Part shown: in pieces, positions 55,229 to 64,000 of the stretch
How positions within the stretch are numbered: position 1 is the stretch's first letter
Layout: every line of letters begins with the position of its first letter
From: Wenzhouxiangella sp. AB-CW3
Lineage (GTDB): Bacteria > Pseudomonadota > Gammaproteobacteria > Xanthomonadales > Wenzhouxiangellaceae
Length of the DNA: 64,000 nucleotides
Direction: 5' to 3'
Assembly (NCBI RefSeq): GCF_014725735.1
Contig: NZ_CP061368.1
Coordinates: forward strand, 1,689,225-1,753,224
Position numbers and translations under genes: made by a program
Notes under the pieces: generated by a model
The model's input: only the letters and a program-made list of their open reading frames with translations
Database searches by the model: none
What the model was told of the DNA's origin: nothing

Positions 55229-56272
55229 ATGCGTGCGTTAGCCCTTGTTTTCGTTGCGATCCTGCTTGCGAGCTGCAACCCCTTTTCGCAGCCCGAGTCG
55301 ATGCTTGACGAGTATAACGAGCGCCTCTCCCGGGTGCTCGATGTCGACTCGGAACTCTCCCCGGTGCCAAGTGCACCGAGGTTGCCTTCGGCTCGTGAGC
55401 GCGTGCTCGATATCGATTCGATCAGCATCAGCATGCTTGATTTCCTCGGGCTGTATGGCTGCGAGGTGCAGTACGTGGTGGGCGAGCGCAATTCCACGCT
55501 TGGCCGGGTGGCCCACCCGCTTACTGTGCTGGATTACGATCGTCGCTTCATCGTCGCCGCCGAGGAGTGTGCAGAGACCATCGAGCGCAAAGCATTGGGT
55601 GAGCAACTAGTCGAAGCCGCCACGCTGAAACGACAGTCACTTGCCGATAGCGCCTGGAACGCCGTCTGGGGCAGTCGCGAGATCGAGAACCACTTCGCCC
55701 GTTCGCGTGGTCCGCTGCCTGTCCGGCCCGATCTTCAGCAACTCGGAAGGAGTGCCGAGAATGCAGGCCGGGTAGAGCGAAGTATCCATTCCCTGCTTGA
55801 TGGCAATCTCGAGGAGGATATCCCAGCGCTTGATCGAGTCTATCAACGCTGGCGCAATGATCCGTCAGCCGGCCAGGCACTGCGCAGCGCCATTCTGGTT
55901 ACGACCCGACTGAATGACGCCAGCGATCTCATTGAACAACGCCTGGGAGACCGACCCCTTTGCCCGTCCGGTCGCCCCAACCGTGAGGCCGAGATCATGC
56001 AGAACATGTTTTCCACGGTCTATGCCGCCGAAGTCCAGCCTTACCTCGCCGATGTGCAGCGGGTACGCCGCGAACTGCTGCCACCGCTTCTGGCGCTGGC
56101 CACTCTGGAAAACAGGAGTCCCGGTGACAGCTTCGAACAATACGTAGCGACGGTATTGGACGATAGCAGCGAGCATGGCTACTGGCAGGCTTTTGATCAG
56201 GCCATCGCAAGACATACCAGCGCGTGGCAGGACCTGCTCGATCAATGCGGCATGCGACTTGGGGGTTACTAA
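55229..56272 (+). CDS. DUF3080-family lipoprotein
   Basis: The 347-residue protein starts MRALALVFVAILLASCNPFS, a lipoprotein signal with Cys16. It continues with the helical DUF3080 sequence: LDEYNERLSRVLDVDSELSP, ISISMLDFLGLYGCEVQYVV, LTVLDYDRRFIVAAEECAE and HTSAWQDLLDQCGMRLGGY. Its function is unknown. ATG 55229 has GCGAGG upstream and puts the lipobox where expected; the frame is open to 55136. The last seven bases, including the stop, are part of the left arm of a long hairpin (56266-56494). Confidence 0.85.
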   Translation: MRALALVFVAILLASCNPFSQPESMLDEYNERLSRVLDVDSELSPVPSAPRLPSARERVLDIDSISISMLDFLGLYGCEVQYVVGERNSTLGRVAHPLTVLDYDRRFIVAAEECAETIERKALGEQLVEAATLKRQSLADSAWNAVWGSREIENHFARSRGPLPVRPDLQQLGRSAENAGRVERSIHSLLDGNLEEDIPALDRVYQRWRNDPSAGQALRSAILVTTRLNDASDLIEQRLGDRPLCPSGRPNREAEIMQNMFSTVYAAEVQPYLADVQRVRRELLPPLLALATLENRSPGDSFEQYVATVLDDSSEHGYWQAFDQAIARHTSAWQDLLDQCGMRLGGY

Positions 56273-56494
56273 TGCGGTCACTGATCAGCAGACACACAGA
56301 GCTTCGGAGCCGGTCACCCGCAGCGCAGGCCCCGTGCCGATTGCGGTTTGCCGAAGGCAAAAAGCACTCGGCACGGGGCCGGCTGCGCGTGTTCCGCTCG
56401 CTTGACATAGGTCCACTATGCCTGCGCTCGCGCGCCTTGCCGGTGACCGGCTCCGAAGCTCTGTGTGTCTGCTGATCAGTGACCGCATTAGTAA
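56266..56494. repeat. Hairpin element, copy 2 (long perfect arms, constant core)
   Basis: The left arm (56266-56318) and right arm (56442-56494) are perfect inverted copies over about 53 nt and include the TTACTAA that ends the DUF3080 gene. Inside are a 13-bp stem (GGCCCCGTGCCGA with TCGGCACGGGGCC) holding a TTTGCC/GGCAAA hairpin, then the core TTCCGCTCGCTTGA (56394-56407), a CATAG/CTATG hairpin and CCTGCGCTCGCGCGCCTTG (56421-56439). The core matches copy 1 at 343-440; the arms do not. Confidence 0.85.
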
Positions 56495-56567
56495 GCGGGG
56501 CAACGCAGGGAATTCGGGCGCCTGACCTCAATAGTCGTAGGCGAAGCTGATCGGGATGGACCACCAT

Positions 56568-59500
56568 TCAGGCCACTGCCCGCTCCCCCGGCGTCAGTCG
56601 CTCCAGCAGCTCCTCGGCCATGTGGAAGCGGTCCTCGGGCGATTCGAACTCGCCCTTGACGCGCAGCTTGTCGTTGTCGGGCAGTTCGAAGGTGTGGGAT
56701 TCCTTCTGGATCATTTTCAACAGCTCGCCCATGTCGATGTCGGGCTTGGACTGGAACTCGACGCGGCCGCCGGCCGGTCCGACTTCCAGGCGCTTCATGC
56801 CCAGTTTCCTGGCCCGGAGCCTGAGCTCGGCGGTGGCGAAGAGGTTCTTGACCTCGGGCGGCAGCAGGCCGAAGCGGTCGATCATTTCGACTTGCAGGTC
56901 ATGCAGCTTCTTGTCGCTGTCGGCCTGGGTGATGCGCTTGTAGAGCACCAGGCGCTGGTGCACGTCGGGCAGGTAGCTGTCCGGAATCATGGCGGTCAGG
57001 TGCAAATCGACCTCGCTGGTGATCGACATCGGTTCGTCCAGGTCGGGCTCCTCGCCGTTCTTCAGTGCTTCGACGGCGCGGTTGAGCAGGTCGGAGTAGA
57101 GCGAGAAGCCGATCGCCTCGATCTGCCCGGACTGTTCCTCGCCCAGCAGTTCGCCGGCACCGCGGATTTCCAGGTCGTGGTTGGCCAGGGTGAAACCCGC
57201 GCCCAGTTCTTCCAGTGACTGGATGGCTTCCAGGCGCTTCTGGGCATCGCGCGTGATGACTTTCCACGGCGGGGTGACCAGGTAGGCATAGGCCAGGTGA
57301 TGCGAGCGACCGACCCGGCCGCGGAGCTGGTGGAGCTGCGCCAGGCCGAACTTGTCGGCGCGGTTGATGATGATGGTGTTGGCGGTGGGCACGTCGATGC
57401 CGTTTTCGATGATGGTCGAGCACACCAGCAGGTTGATGCGGCGCGAGTAGAAATCGCGCATGGTCTTTTCCATTTCGCCCGGTGGCAGCTGGCCGTGGGC
57501 CATGCCGATGCGCGCCTCGGGGAACATCTCCTGCAGGTCGGCGACCTGGCGAGCCATGCTGCGCACTTCGTTGTGGAGGTAGTAGACCTGGCCGCCGCGC
57601 TGGAACTCGCGGCTGACGGCATCGCGGATGGTGCCGCTGTCCCATTCCGACACAAAGGTACGTACGGCCAGGCGCCGGGCCGGCGGCGTGGCGATGATGG
57701 ACAGCTCGCGCAGCCCGGCCATGGACATGTTGAGTGTGCGCGGAATGGGCGTGGCGGTAAGCGTGAGCAAATCGACCTCGGCCCGAAGCGCCTTGAGTCG
57801 TTCCTTCTGGCGCACGCCGAAGCGCTGTTCCTCGTCGACGATGACCAGGCCCAGATCCCTGAACTTGATGTCCTTCTGCAACAGCTTGTGGGTGCCAATG
57901 ACAATGTCGACCGTGCCGTCGGTCAGTCCGGTAACGATGTTGGCGGTCTGCTTGCCGGTGCGCGAGAGCAGTCTGACATTCACCGGCCAGTCGGCGAAGC
58001 GGTCGGCGAAGTTGCGGTAGTGCTGTTCGGCCAGCAGGGTGGTGGGGGCGAGCATGGCCACCTGCCGGCCCGATTCGGCGACAACGAAGGCCGCGCGCAG
58101 GGCGACCTCGGTCTTGCCGAAGCCGACATCGCCGCAGATGACCCGGTCCATGGGTTCCTCGGAAGCCAGGTCGGCGATGACTGCCTCGATGGCGTCGAGC
58201 TGGTCCTCGGTTTCCTCGTATTCGAAGCCGGCGGCGAAGCGGGCATACAGGCCGCGATCGACGGGAAAGGCATGACCCCGGCGGGCGGCGCGCCGGGCCT
58301 GCAGGTTGAGCAGTTCGGCGGCGGCGTCGCGGACTTTCTCGGCCGCCTTGCGGCGGGTGCGCTGCCACTTTTCCGAGCCCAGGCGGTGCAGGTCGACCAT
58401 CTCCGGATCGGCGCCGGTGTAGCGGCTGACCAGGTGCAGATCGGTGACCGGCACGTAGAGCTTGTCCTCGTCGGCATATTCCAGGCACAGATACTCGGCG
58501 GTGGTGTCGCCCGAATCGAGCACTTCCAGGCCGAGGTAGCAGCCGATGCCATGTTCCAGGTGCACCACCAGGGCGCCGGGCTGGAGATCGGCCAGGCTCT
58601 TGACCATGCTTTCCGGGTCCTGGCCGCTGCGTCGTTCGCGCCGGATGGTGCGGGTGTGGCCGGGAAACAGTTCGGCCTCGGTCAGCACGGTGATGCCGCG
58701 GTCGGGCAGGCTGACACCCCCGGATACCGGCATGACCGTCAGTGCCAACCTGTCTTCGCCACTCAGAAAGGCCGACCAGGAGTCGAGCAGCTTCGGTTTG
58801 AGTCCGGCTGATTTCAGGTTGTCGTGGATCAGCTCGCGGCGGCCGGCGGTATCGGCGGCCACCAGGACGCGTCCGGGCAGTTCAGCGAGTTTCTTCGCGG
58901 CCTGGTCGGCCTCGTGGTCGAGGTCCACGGTCGGTGGAGTCTCGATCGCGGCCTTCGCCGCCTGGCGGCGGATGATGCGCACGTCGGCATCGGCCTTCAT
59001 CACCCCCATCAGTTCTGCGGCGGGCAGAAACAGCTCGTCGGGATTCAGGCAGGGGCGCTCGAGGTCGCCGCGGCGCTGTTCATGACGCTGGTGGATGCGG
59101 GTGGCGTAATCGTTGGCCGATTCCTCGACGCCGGCCAGCATGACCAGACGGTGCTCGGCCGGCAGGTAATCGGGCAGGGAGGCAGTGTGTTCGAAAAACA
59201 GCGGCAGGTACTGTTCCAGCCCCTGGCTGTGGTGTCCTTCGCCCACCTCGATATAGGGCAGGGCCCGCCGGAGGTCGACATCGAAACGCATGCGGAAGGC
59301 GCGCCGGAAGGCCTGGCGGCTGTCCTCGTCGAACGGGTACTCGCGTGCCGGCAGCATGTCGATGCGTTCCAGCTTCTCGGTCGAGCGCTGGCTCTCGGCA
59401 TCGAAGATGCGGATGGATTCGATCTCGTCGTCGAACAATTCCAGCCGGTAGGGATCGGGCCGGCCCATGGGCCACAGGTCGAGCACCGCCCCGCGCACGG

Positions 59501-59990
59501 CGAATTGCCCGGGTTGCCAGACCTGCTCGGAAGGTGCATAGCCGGCCGCGTGCAGGGTATCGCGGAAAGAGGCCATGTCGATGCGTTCGCCTACTGCGAG
59601 ATTCAGGCTCTGGCCCTGCACCCAGGCCACCGGCGGCAGGCGCTGCATGAGCGCGGTCATCGGTGCGATGACGATGCCGTCTGTCATGCCGGGCAGGCGC
59701 GCGAGCAGGTCCAGCCGGCGCGAGACCAGATCGGGGTGCGGCGAATACAGGTCGTAGGGCAGGATTTCCCAGTCCGGGAACAGCTCGGCTTTCGGGCCGC
59801 CGAACTGGTTGAGATCGTCGCGCAGCCGGCGCGCGGCATAGCCGTCGGGGGCCGCCACCAGCAATGGACCACCCTTGCGCGCGGCATGGGTGGACAGGGC
59901 CAGGGCAAGCGCCAGTCCGTCGAGCAGGGGCCAGTCGACCGTTTCACTGGCGGAGCGTGGCGGATTGAGGACGGAGAATGGCGTGGACAT
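56568..59990 (-). CDS. mfd: Transcription-repair coupling factor
   Basis: Mfd moves stalled RNA polymerase off damaged template and recruits UvrA. The 1,140-residue protein has the UvrB-like N-terminal part (LVVHLEHGIGCYLGLEVLD begins the RNA-polymerase-binding module), then the RecG-type translocase with MDRVICGDVGFGKTEVALRA, APTTLLAEQHY, VIVDEEQRFGVRQKE and LTATPIPRTLNMSM. The relay/TRCF domain is at the C-terminus (TVDYYPEL region here MIPDSYLPDVHQRLVLYKRI). ATG 59990 is preferred over GTG 59996. It stands alone, divergent from the tRNA gene. Confidence 0.96.
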   Translation of the reverse strand: MSTPFSVLNPPRSASETVDWPLLDGLALALALSTHAARKGGPLLVAAPDGYAARRLRDDLNQFGGPKAELFPDWEILPYDLYSPHPDLVSRRLDLLARLPGMTDGIVIAPMTALMQRLPPVAWVQGQSLNLAVGERIDMASFRDTLHAAGYAPSEQVWQPGQFAVRGAVLDLWPMGRPDPYRLELFDDEIESIRIFDAESQRSTEKLERIDMLPAREYPFDEDSRQAFRRAFRMRFDVDLRRALPYIEVGEGHHSQGLEQYLPLFFEHTASLPDYLPAEHRLVMLAGVEESANDYATRIHQRHEQRRGDLERPCLNPDELFLPAAELMGVMKADADVRIIRRQAAKAAIETPPTVDLDHEADQAAKKLAELPGRVLVAADTAGRRELIHDNLKSAGLKPKLLDSWSAFLSGEDRLALTVMPVSGGVSLPDRGITVLTEAELFPGHTRTIRRERRSGQDPESMVKSLADLQPGALVVHLEHGIGCYLGLEVLDSGDTTAEYLCLEYADEDKLYVPVTDLHLVSRYTGADPEMVDLHRLGSEKWQRTRRKAAEKVRDAAAELLNLQARRAARRGHAFPVDRGLYARFAAGFEYEETEDQLDAIEAVIADLASEEPMDRVICGDVGFGKTEVALRAAFVVAESGRQVAMLAPTTLLAEQHYRNFADRFADWPVNVRLLSRTGKQTANIVTGLTDGTVDIVIGTHKLLQKDIKFRDLGLVIVDEEQRFGVRQKERLKALRAEVDLLTLTATPIPRTLNMSMAGLRELSIIATPPARRLAVRTFVSEWDSGTIRDAVSREFQRGGQVYYLHNEVRSMARQVADLQEMFPEARIGMAHGQLPPGEMEKTMRDFYSRRINLLVCSTIIENGIDVPTANTIIINRADKFGLAQLHQLRGRVGRSHHLAYAYLVTPPWKVITRDAQKRLEAIQSLEELGAGFTLANHDLEIRGAGELLGEEQSGQIEAIGFSLYSDLLNRAVEALKNGEEPDLDEPMSITSEVDLHLTAMIPDSYLPDVHQRLVLYKRITQADSDKKLHDLQVEMIDRFGLLPPEVKNLFATAELRLRARKLGMKRLEVGPAGGRVEFQSKPDIDMGELLKMIQKESHTFELPDNDKLRVKGEFESPEDRFHMAEELLERLTPGERAVA

Positions 59991-60065
59991 GGGCACGGCT
60001 GCTATGAGTGGGGCGGCATTCTACCAACCCGCCGCAGAGAGCGGCGTTTGCGCGAATATTTTCAG

Positions 60066-60094
60066 TTGCCTGATGGTGGATGTTCTGGTAATCT
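60066..60094 (+). promoter_or_regulatory. Sigma-70 promoter of tRNA-Val
   Basis: TTGCCT (60066-60071), a 17-bp spacer and TAATCT (60089-60094) form a good sigma-70 promoter 19 bp upstream of the mature tRNA. The TTCGCGCC after the -10 is the GC-rich discriminator typical of stable-RNA genes under stringent control. Confidence 0.7.
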
Positions 60095-60113
60095 TTCGCG
60101 CCTTGATTCGGAA

Positions 60114-60190
60114 GGGCGATTAGCTCAGTTGGTTAGAGCGCTGTCTTGACATGGCAGAGGTCGCTGGTTCAAATCCAGCATCGCCCACCA
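60114..60190 (+). tRNA. tRNA-Val (anticodon GAC)
   Basis: The 77-nt sequence folds as a tRNA. The acceptor stem GGGCGAT pairs with ATCGCCC, the D-arm is TAGCTCAGTTGGTTAGAGC, the anticodon loop CTTGACA carries GAC, the T-arm contains GGTTCAAATCC, and CCA is encoded at 60188-60190. It closely resembles E. coli tRNA-Val(GAC). It is a single gene, followed at once by a hairpin repeat. Confidence 0.97.
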
Positions 60191-60336
60191 CCTGAATTCC
60201 CCCAGCACTACTGAGAGCCTCCGGATCGGCGCCGGGCGGTGCTCGGAATCCTCATGTACATCTGAGTACACTCCGGTTCCTGCGCTCCGTCCGTCACCGA
60301 TCCGGAGACTCTCAGCAGCACTGGGAGAAATTCAGG
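60191..60336. repeat. Hairpin element, copy 3 (long imperfect arms)
   Basis: The arms at 60191-60231 (CCTGAATT through CCGGATCGG) and 60297-60336 (CCGATCCGG through AATTCAGG) pair with a few mismatches. The interior has GTGCTCGGAATCCTCATGTA, a GTAC/GTAC hairpin, and TCCGGTTCCTGCGCTCCGTC. The layout equals copies 1 and 2 and shares the CCTGCGCTC block. It abuts the CCA of the tRNA, so it may serve as its terminator. Confidence 0.8.
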
Positions 60337-60361
60337 CCCAATGTCTGAATGGGGCGTCCCC

Positions 60362-60765
60362 GAAATCGACGCACTCGGAAAGCGCTGGGAAAAATTCGAC
60401 TCCGCATCTCTTATCCTCACAAAAGCGGCACGCCAGTAGCGAAGGCTAGCGCCGGGTAGCGCAGGCGGAAGGCGAGTGCGGTTTTCGCGGAGCGAAAAAA
60501 GCGCTTGCATGGAGCCGTTGCGCGTGTAGGCGTGGAGGCTTGGCGGTTTTCCGTAGGAAAGAAGCCGGGCCGGAGTGCCGTTAAACGCGTGCTCGAAATC
60601 CTCATGTACCATTAAGGTACACGCGCGACGGCTTCGCTCAGGGGCTTCTTGCCCTGCGGGCGGGCAAGCCGCCCCATCGCTCTCGCCTGCGCTCTGGTTC
60701 CTGCGCAGCGTCCGCCACCGAAATCGACGCACTCGGAAAGCGCTGGGAAAAATTCGAGTCCGCAT
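60362..60765. repeat. Direct 46-bp repeat pair flanking a non-coding stretch
   Basis: GAAATCGACGCACTCGGAAA and the bases following occur at 60362-60407 and again at 60720-60765 with one mismatch. A shorter relative (CCGTCACCGAAATCAGCG) follows near 60778. The sequence between shows no credible gene on either strand; its GC skew and many short repeats suggest decayed or rearranged hairpin elements. Confidence 0.75.
60589..60714. repeat. Hairpin element core, copy 4 (arms degenerate)
   Basis: GTGCTCGAAATCCTCATGTA at 60589 repeats the block at 60239 with one mismatch. A perfect GTACC-ATTAA-GGTAC hairpin follows (60606-60620), then after a longer GC-rich stretch CTCTGGTTCCTGCGCAGCGT (about 60691-60710). 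The small hairpin differs from copy 3, yet both strands of its stem changed together. Confidence 0.65.
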
Positions 60766-60911
60766 TCCCTGCTGCGTCCGTCACCGAAATCAGCGCCCTC
60801 AGCGGCACTGACTAACGCCTTGTCCATCCTGAAACCTGAACGCTGAAACCTTTTCCCGGAACCCACATTTAATCGCCCCCTCAACGTCTGGTGACGCTAA
60901 AATAGGCCGTT

Positions 60912-62834
60912 ATGGTTCAGATTACCCTTCCAGACGGTAGCCGCAAGGAGTTTGAGGCTCCGGTGACGGTTCATGAGGTGGCCGAGTCGATCGGGCCGGG
61001 GTTGGCGAAAGCCGCGCTGGCCGGTGAGGTCGATGGTCGGTTGGTGGACACCAGTTTTCGCATTGATGGCGACGCCGATTTGCGCATTATTACCGGGCGT
61101 GACGAGGAGGGGGTGGAGATTATCCGCCACTCGACCGCGCACCTGATGGCGCAGGCGGTCAAGCGGCTGTTTCCCGAAACCCAGGTCACTATCGGGCCGA
61201 CGGTCGAGTACGGCTTCTACTATGACTTTGCCCGCGACGAGGCATTTCGCCCTGAGGACCTCGAGAAGATCGAGCAGGAAATGGCGAAGATCGTGGCCGA
61301 GGACATTGCTGTCGAGCGCGAGGTCATGGATCGTGACGAAGCCGTCGAGTTCTTCCGCAAGCAGGGTGAGGAGTACAAGGCGAAGATCATTGCCGATATT
61401 CCTGCCGGCGAAACCATTTCGCTGTACCGGCAGGGCGATTTCATCGACCTGTGTCGCGGCCCGCACATTCCCTCGACCGGCAAGCTGGGCGCTTTCAAGC
61501 TGACCAAGTTGGCCGGTGCCTACTGGCGTGGCGATTCCGACAACGAAATGCTGCAGCGCATCTATGGCACGGCCTGGCCGGACAAGAAGCAGCTCAAGCA
61601 GCATCTCAAGCGCCTGGAAGAGGCCGAGAAGCGTGATCACCGCAAGCTCGGCGCGCGCCTGAACCTGTTCCATACCCAGGCCGAGGCACCGGGCATGGTG
61701 TTCTGGCATGACAAGGGCTGGCGCATCTACCTGGCAGTGCAGGAGTATGTTCGCGAACGACTGCGCAAGGCCGGTTACGAGGAGATTCACACCCCCTCGA
61801 TCGTCGACCGCAGCTTGTGGGAGAAGTCCGGCCACTGGGAAAACTTCGGTGATGACATGTTCGTTACCTCGTCGGAAGACCGCGTCTACGCGATCAAGCC
61901 GATGAACTGCCCCTGCCATGTGCAGGTGTTCAACCAGGGTCTGAAGAGTTACCGCGATCTGCCGCTGCGCATGGCCGAGTTCGGTTCCTGCCACCGCAAC
62001 GAGCCTTCAGGAGCCCTGCACGGACTGATGCGAGTGCGGAACTTCGTTCAGGATGATGCCCATATCTTCTGTACCGAGGACCAGATCCGCGACGAGGTGC
62101 TCGCGTTCAACGAACTGGTGTTCGACGTCTACAACGACTTCGGCTTCACCGACATCCTGGTCAAGCTTTCGACCCGGCCGGAGAAGCGGGTCGGTTCAGA
62201 CGAAGTCTGGGACAAGGCCGAGGCCGCCCTGGCCGAGGCGCTCGAAACGGCCGGTATCGAATATGAGCTGCAGCCGGGCGAGGGCGCGTTTTACGGTCCC
62301 AAGATCGAATTCTCGCTGACCGACTGCATTGGTCGGGTCTGGCAGTGCGGCACCATGCAGGTGGATTTCTCCATGCCCGGGCGTCTCGGTGCGGCCTATA
62401 TTGATGAAGATGGCGAGAAGCGCGTGCCCGTTATGCTGCACCGTGCCATTCTCGGCTCGATCGAACGCTTCATCGGCGTGCTGCTCGAGCACTATGAGGG
62501 CAACCTGCCGCTGTGGCTCACGCCGGTTCAGGCGGTGGTGATGAATATCACCGACGCCCAGGCCGATTACGTGCGCGAGGTGGCCGGTGAGCTTGAGAAT
62601 CATGGGTTTAGGGTCGAGAAGGACTTGCGTAACGAGAAGATCGGCTATAAAATCCGCGCCCGCACGCTCGAGAAGATCCCTTATCTTCTGGTGGTTGGTG
62701 ATCGTGAGGTCGAGAACCGCGAAATCGCCGTGCGCCTCAGAGACGGCACCGATCTTGGCGCGATGAGCATTGACGCGCTGGTCGAGCGAATGTCGAAAGA
62801 GGTGGCGCAGCGAGGCCCAATCGCGGATAATTGA
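60912..62834 (+). CDS. thrS: Threonyl-tRNA synthetase
   Basis: ThrS charges tRNA-Thr. The 640-residue protein has the TGS domain ([20 protein letters not shown]), the editing domain ([16 protein letters not shown] with [11 protein letters not shown]), and the class II catalytic core with the zinc ligands in [11 protein letters not shown] and later histidines. It also has [20 protein letters not shown] and the C-terminal anticodon-binding domain ([20 protein letters not shown]). It leads the conserved thrS-infC-rpmI-rplT cluster. I see no clear autoregulatory operator, but the leader is repeat-derived. Confidence 0.97.
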   Translation: MVQITLPDGSRKEFEAPVTVHEVAESIGPGLAKAALAGEVDGRLVDTSFRIDGDADLRIITGRDEEGVEIIRHSTAHLMAQAVKRLFPETQVTIGPTVEYGFYYDFARDEAFRPEDLEKIEQEMAKIVAEDIAVEREVMDRDEAVEFFRKQGEEYKAKIIADIPAGETISLYRQGDFIDLCRGPHIPSTGKLGAFKLTKLAGAYWRGDSDNEMLQRIYGTAWPDKKQLKQHLKRLEEAEKRDHRKLGARLNLFHTQAEAPGMVFWHDKGWRIYLAVQEYVRERLRKAGYEEIHTPSIVDRSLWEKSGHWENFGDDMFVTSSEDRVYAIKPMNCPCHVQVFNQGLKSYRDLPLRMAEFGSCHRNEPSGALHGLMRVRNFVQDDAHIFCTEDQIRDEVLAFNELVFDVYNDFGFTDILVKLSTRPEKRVGSDEVWDKAEAALAEALETAGIEYELQPGEGAFYGPKIEFSLTDCIGRVWQCGTMQVDFSMPGRLGAAYIDEDGEKRVPVMLHRAILGSIERFIGVLLEHYEGNLPLWLTPVQAVVMNITDAQADYVREVAGELENHGFRVEKDLRNEKIGYKIRARTLEKIPYLLVVGDREVENREIAVRLRDGTDLGAMSIDALVERMSKEVAQRGPIADN

Positions 62835-62870
62835 CGATTCGGCTTGAATATCAGATAAGGAGCAGCACAC

Positions 62871-63389
62871 ATCGCAACGGATAAACAGACCCGTCGCAAC
62901 GAAGACATCAATGCACCCAAAGTGCGCGTGGTGGGTTCGGATGGCGAACAAGTCGGGATTATGGGGATCAGGGATGCATTGACGCAGGCCGAGGCAGAGG
63001 GCCTCGATCTGGTCGAGATCGCGCCGCAGGCCGATCCGCCGGTCTGTCGCATCATGGATTGGGGCAAGTTTCGCTTCGAAGAGTCCAAGAAATCGCAGGC
63101 GGCGCGCAAGAAGCAGAAGCAGATTCAGGTCAAGGAAGTCAAATTCCGACCGAATACCGACGCACATGACTACGATGTCAAGATGCGCAATCTGCGAAGA
63201 TTTATCGAGGAAGGCAACAAGGTCAAGGTGACCCTGCGCTTCCGGGGCCGGGAAATGGCCCACCAGGATCTGGGTCGCGACCTGCTCAAGCGGGTAGAAG
63301 ACGATATGGTCGAAGATGTGGTCGTTGAACAGCGACCGCGTATGGAAGGCCGCCAGATGGTGATGATGTTGTCACCGAAGAAGACGTGA
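62871..63389 (+). CDS. infC: Translation initiation factor IF-3
   Basis: IF-3 binds the 30S subunit and rejects wrong start codons. The 172-residue protein begins with an ATC codon at 62871, eight bases after AAGGAG, reading [20 protein letters not shown] after the initiator; this is the full normal N-terminus, which no ATG or GTG start can give (the GTG at 62922 would cut 17 residues). Later motifs are [20 protein letters not shown] and [21 protein letters not shown] rare start codon (ATT in E. coli) is how infC controls its own translation, and the ATC here fits that scheme. Confidence 0.93.
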   Translation: MATDKQTRRNEDINAPKVRVVGSDGEQVGIMGIRDALTQAEAEGLDLVEIAPQADPPVCRIMDWGKFRFEESKKSQAARKKQKQIQVKEVKFRPNTDAHDYDVKMRNLRRFIEEGNKVKVTLRFRGREMAHQDLGRDLLKRVEDDMVEDVVVEQRPRMEGRQMVMMLSPKKT

Positions 63390-63446
63390 ACCAACCCGGG
63401 CCGTGTGCTCGGATGACAATTCGCTGGAATGCAGCCGACTGAAAGT

Positions 63447-63467
63447 TTCTCCGGATGTGCCGGAGAA
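63447..63467 (+). promoter_or_regulatory. Hairpin in the infC-rpmI intergenic region
   Basis: TTCTCCGG (63447-63454) and CCGGAGAA (63460-63467) form a perfect 8-bp stem with a 5-nt loop, 33 bp before the rpmI start. Such structures in this leader act in L20-mediated control of rpmI-rplT in other bacteria. No T-run follows, so it is not a plain terminator. The role here is inferred from position. Confidence 0.5.
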
Positions 63468-63500
63468 CGCTGCACGAAGGTAAAACAAAGGAGCATTACA

Positions 63501-63698
63501 ATGCCGAAGATGAAGAGCAACCGGGGCGCTGCCAAGCGTTTCCGGGCCACCGGTAGCGGGCGCATCAAGCGCAAGCGCGCCTTTCACAGCCATATCCTCA
63601 CCAAGAAGGACACCAAGCGCAAGCGTCGCCTGCGTTCGACTGTCCTGGTGTCGAAGTCGGACGAAAAAGCCGTCCGCCAGATGCTGCCGAAGCTGTAA
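63501..63698 (+). CDS. rpmI: Ribosomal protein bL35
   Basis: The 65-residue basic protein [20 protein letters not shown], continuing to [12 protein letters not shown], is bL35 of the large subunit. ATG 63501 has AAAGGAG seven bases upstream and gives the standard length; the frame is open to 63429 but that part is the leader. It lies between infC and rplT. Confidence 0.97.
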   Translation: MPKMKSNRGAAKRFRATGSGRIKRKRAFHSHILTKKDTKRKRRLRSTVLVSKSDEKAVRQMLPKL

Positions 63699-63710
63699 GG
63701 GAGAGCGATC

Positions 63711-64000
<290 letters not shown>

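Noticed and set aside
57297-58811. Long open frame on the plus strand (504 codons)
   Set aside because: Antisense to the conserved core of mfd, with codon use dictated by that gene.
60114-60190. tRNA 3' end as an integration (att) site
   Set aside because: No integrase gene and no repeated copy of the tRNA 3' end is in the window; the sequence next to it is a hairpin element.
60208-60884. Several frames between tRNA-Val and thrS
   Set aside because: They run through hairpin elements and direct repeats, have no ribosome-binding sites and show no family similarity.

Overview
The window is about 64 kb of GC-rich (roughly 60-65 %) gammaproteobacterial chromosome. The right edge has the conserved thrS-infC-rpmI-rplT order, and the envelope genes (porin, TolC-type channel, MtrB-type barrel, lipoproteins) are those of a Gram-negative. 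The overall gene set (ECF sigma/kinase pair, amidohydrolase triplet, DUF3080 lipoprotein, CopL-like peptide) suggests a marine or saline lineage near Xanthomonadales/Chromatiales, for example Wenzhouxiangellaceae. That placement is an inference.

Layout. 1-5.1 kb is a plastic zone: a higBA toxin-antitoxin pair cut at the window edge and altered by a hairpin repeat, a gene remnant, and an IS21-family element inside an IS4-family element inside a fold-back repeat. 5.1-10.2 kb (minus strand) is an apparent extracellular electron transfer module: an NAD(P)H/FAD ferric-reductase-like membrane protein, an exported cytochrome b5 domain, a decaheme MtrA/DmsE-type cytochrome and an MtrB/PioB-type barrel. 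10.4-14.7 kb is an operon of three exported amidohydrolase-family proteins, only the second keeping the metal-binding HxH. 15-27 kb holds a PQQ-type sugar dehydrogenase, a lytic-transglycosylase-like lipoprotein, UbiB, a porin/small membrane protein/sulfide:quinone-reductase-like cluster, a PagL-like barrel, an SLC13 transporter, nadA-nadC and a CBS protein. 27-32.4 kb holds an ECF sigma factor overlapping a Ser/Thr kinase with TPRs, then an M48 protease and a catalytically dead M48-like lipoprotein.

33.2-44.5 kb is a copper/silver resistance and oxidative-stress island: CopA with its MerR regulator, a DUF411 protein, a cytochrome c with a very His-rich tail, CusCBA, a CopL-like peptide and Cu,Zn superoxide dismutase. 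44.7-48 kb encodes a GspE/PilB-type secretion ATPase fused to an isoaspartate-methyltransferase-like domain, followed by a MoxR-like AAA protein. 48-56 kb holds a GNAT protein, serA divergent from a D-2-hydroxyglutarate-dehydrogenase-like gene, osmC, katG and two exported proteins. 56.5-64 kb holds mfd, tRNA-Val(GAC), a repeat-rich gap, and thrS-infC (rare ATC start)-rpmI-rplT.

A recurring theme is an unusual density of fold-back DNA. One class has a constant core and arms that differ at each site; in one copy the arm includes the stop codon of the upstream gene. A second class has arms built from short (7-12 nt) tandem units (AGGGTTC, CACGAAG, CGCAGATGAA, CACAGAG, AAAGGTG). These sit between genes and once, as a heptamer run, inside cusA.
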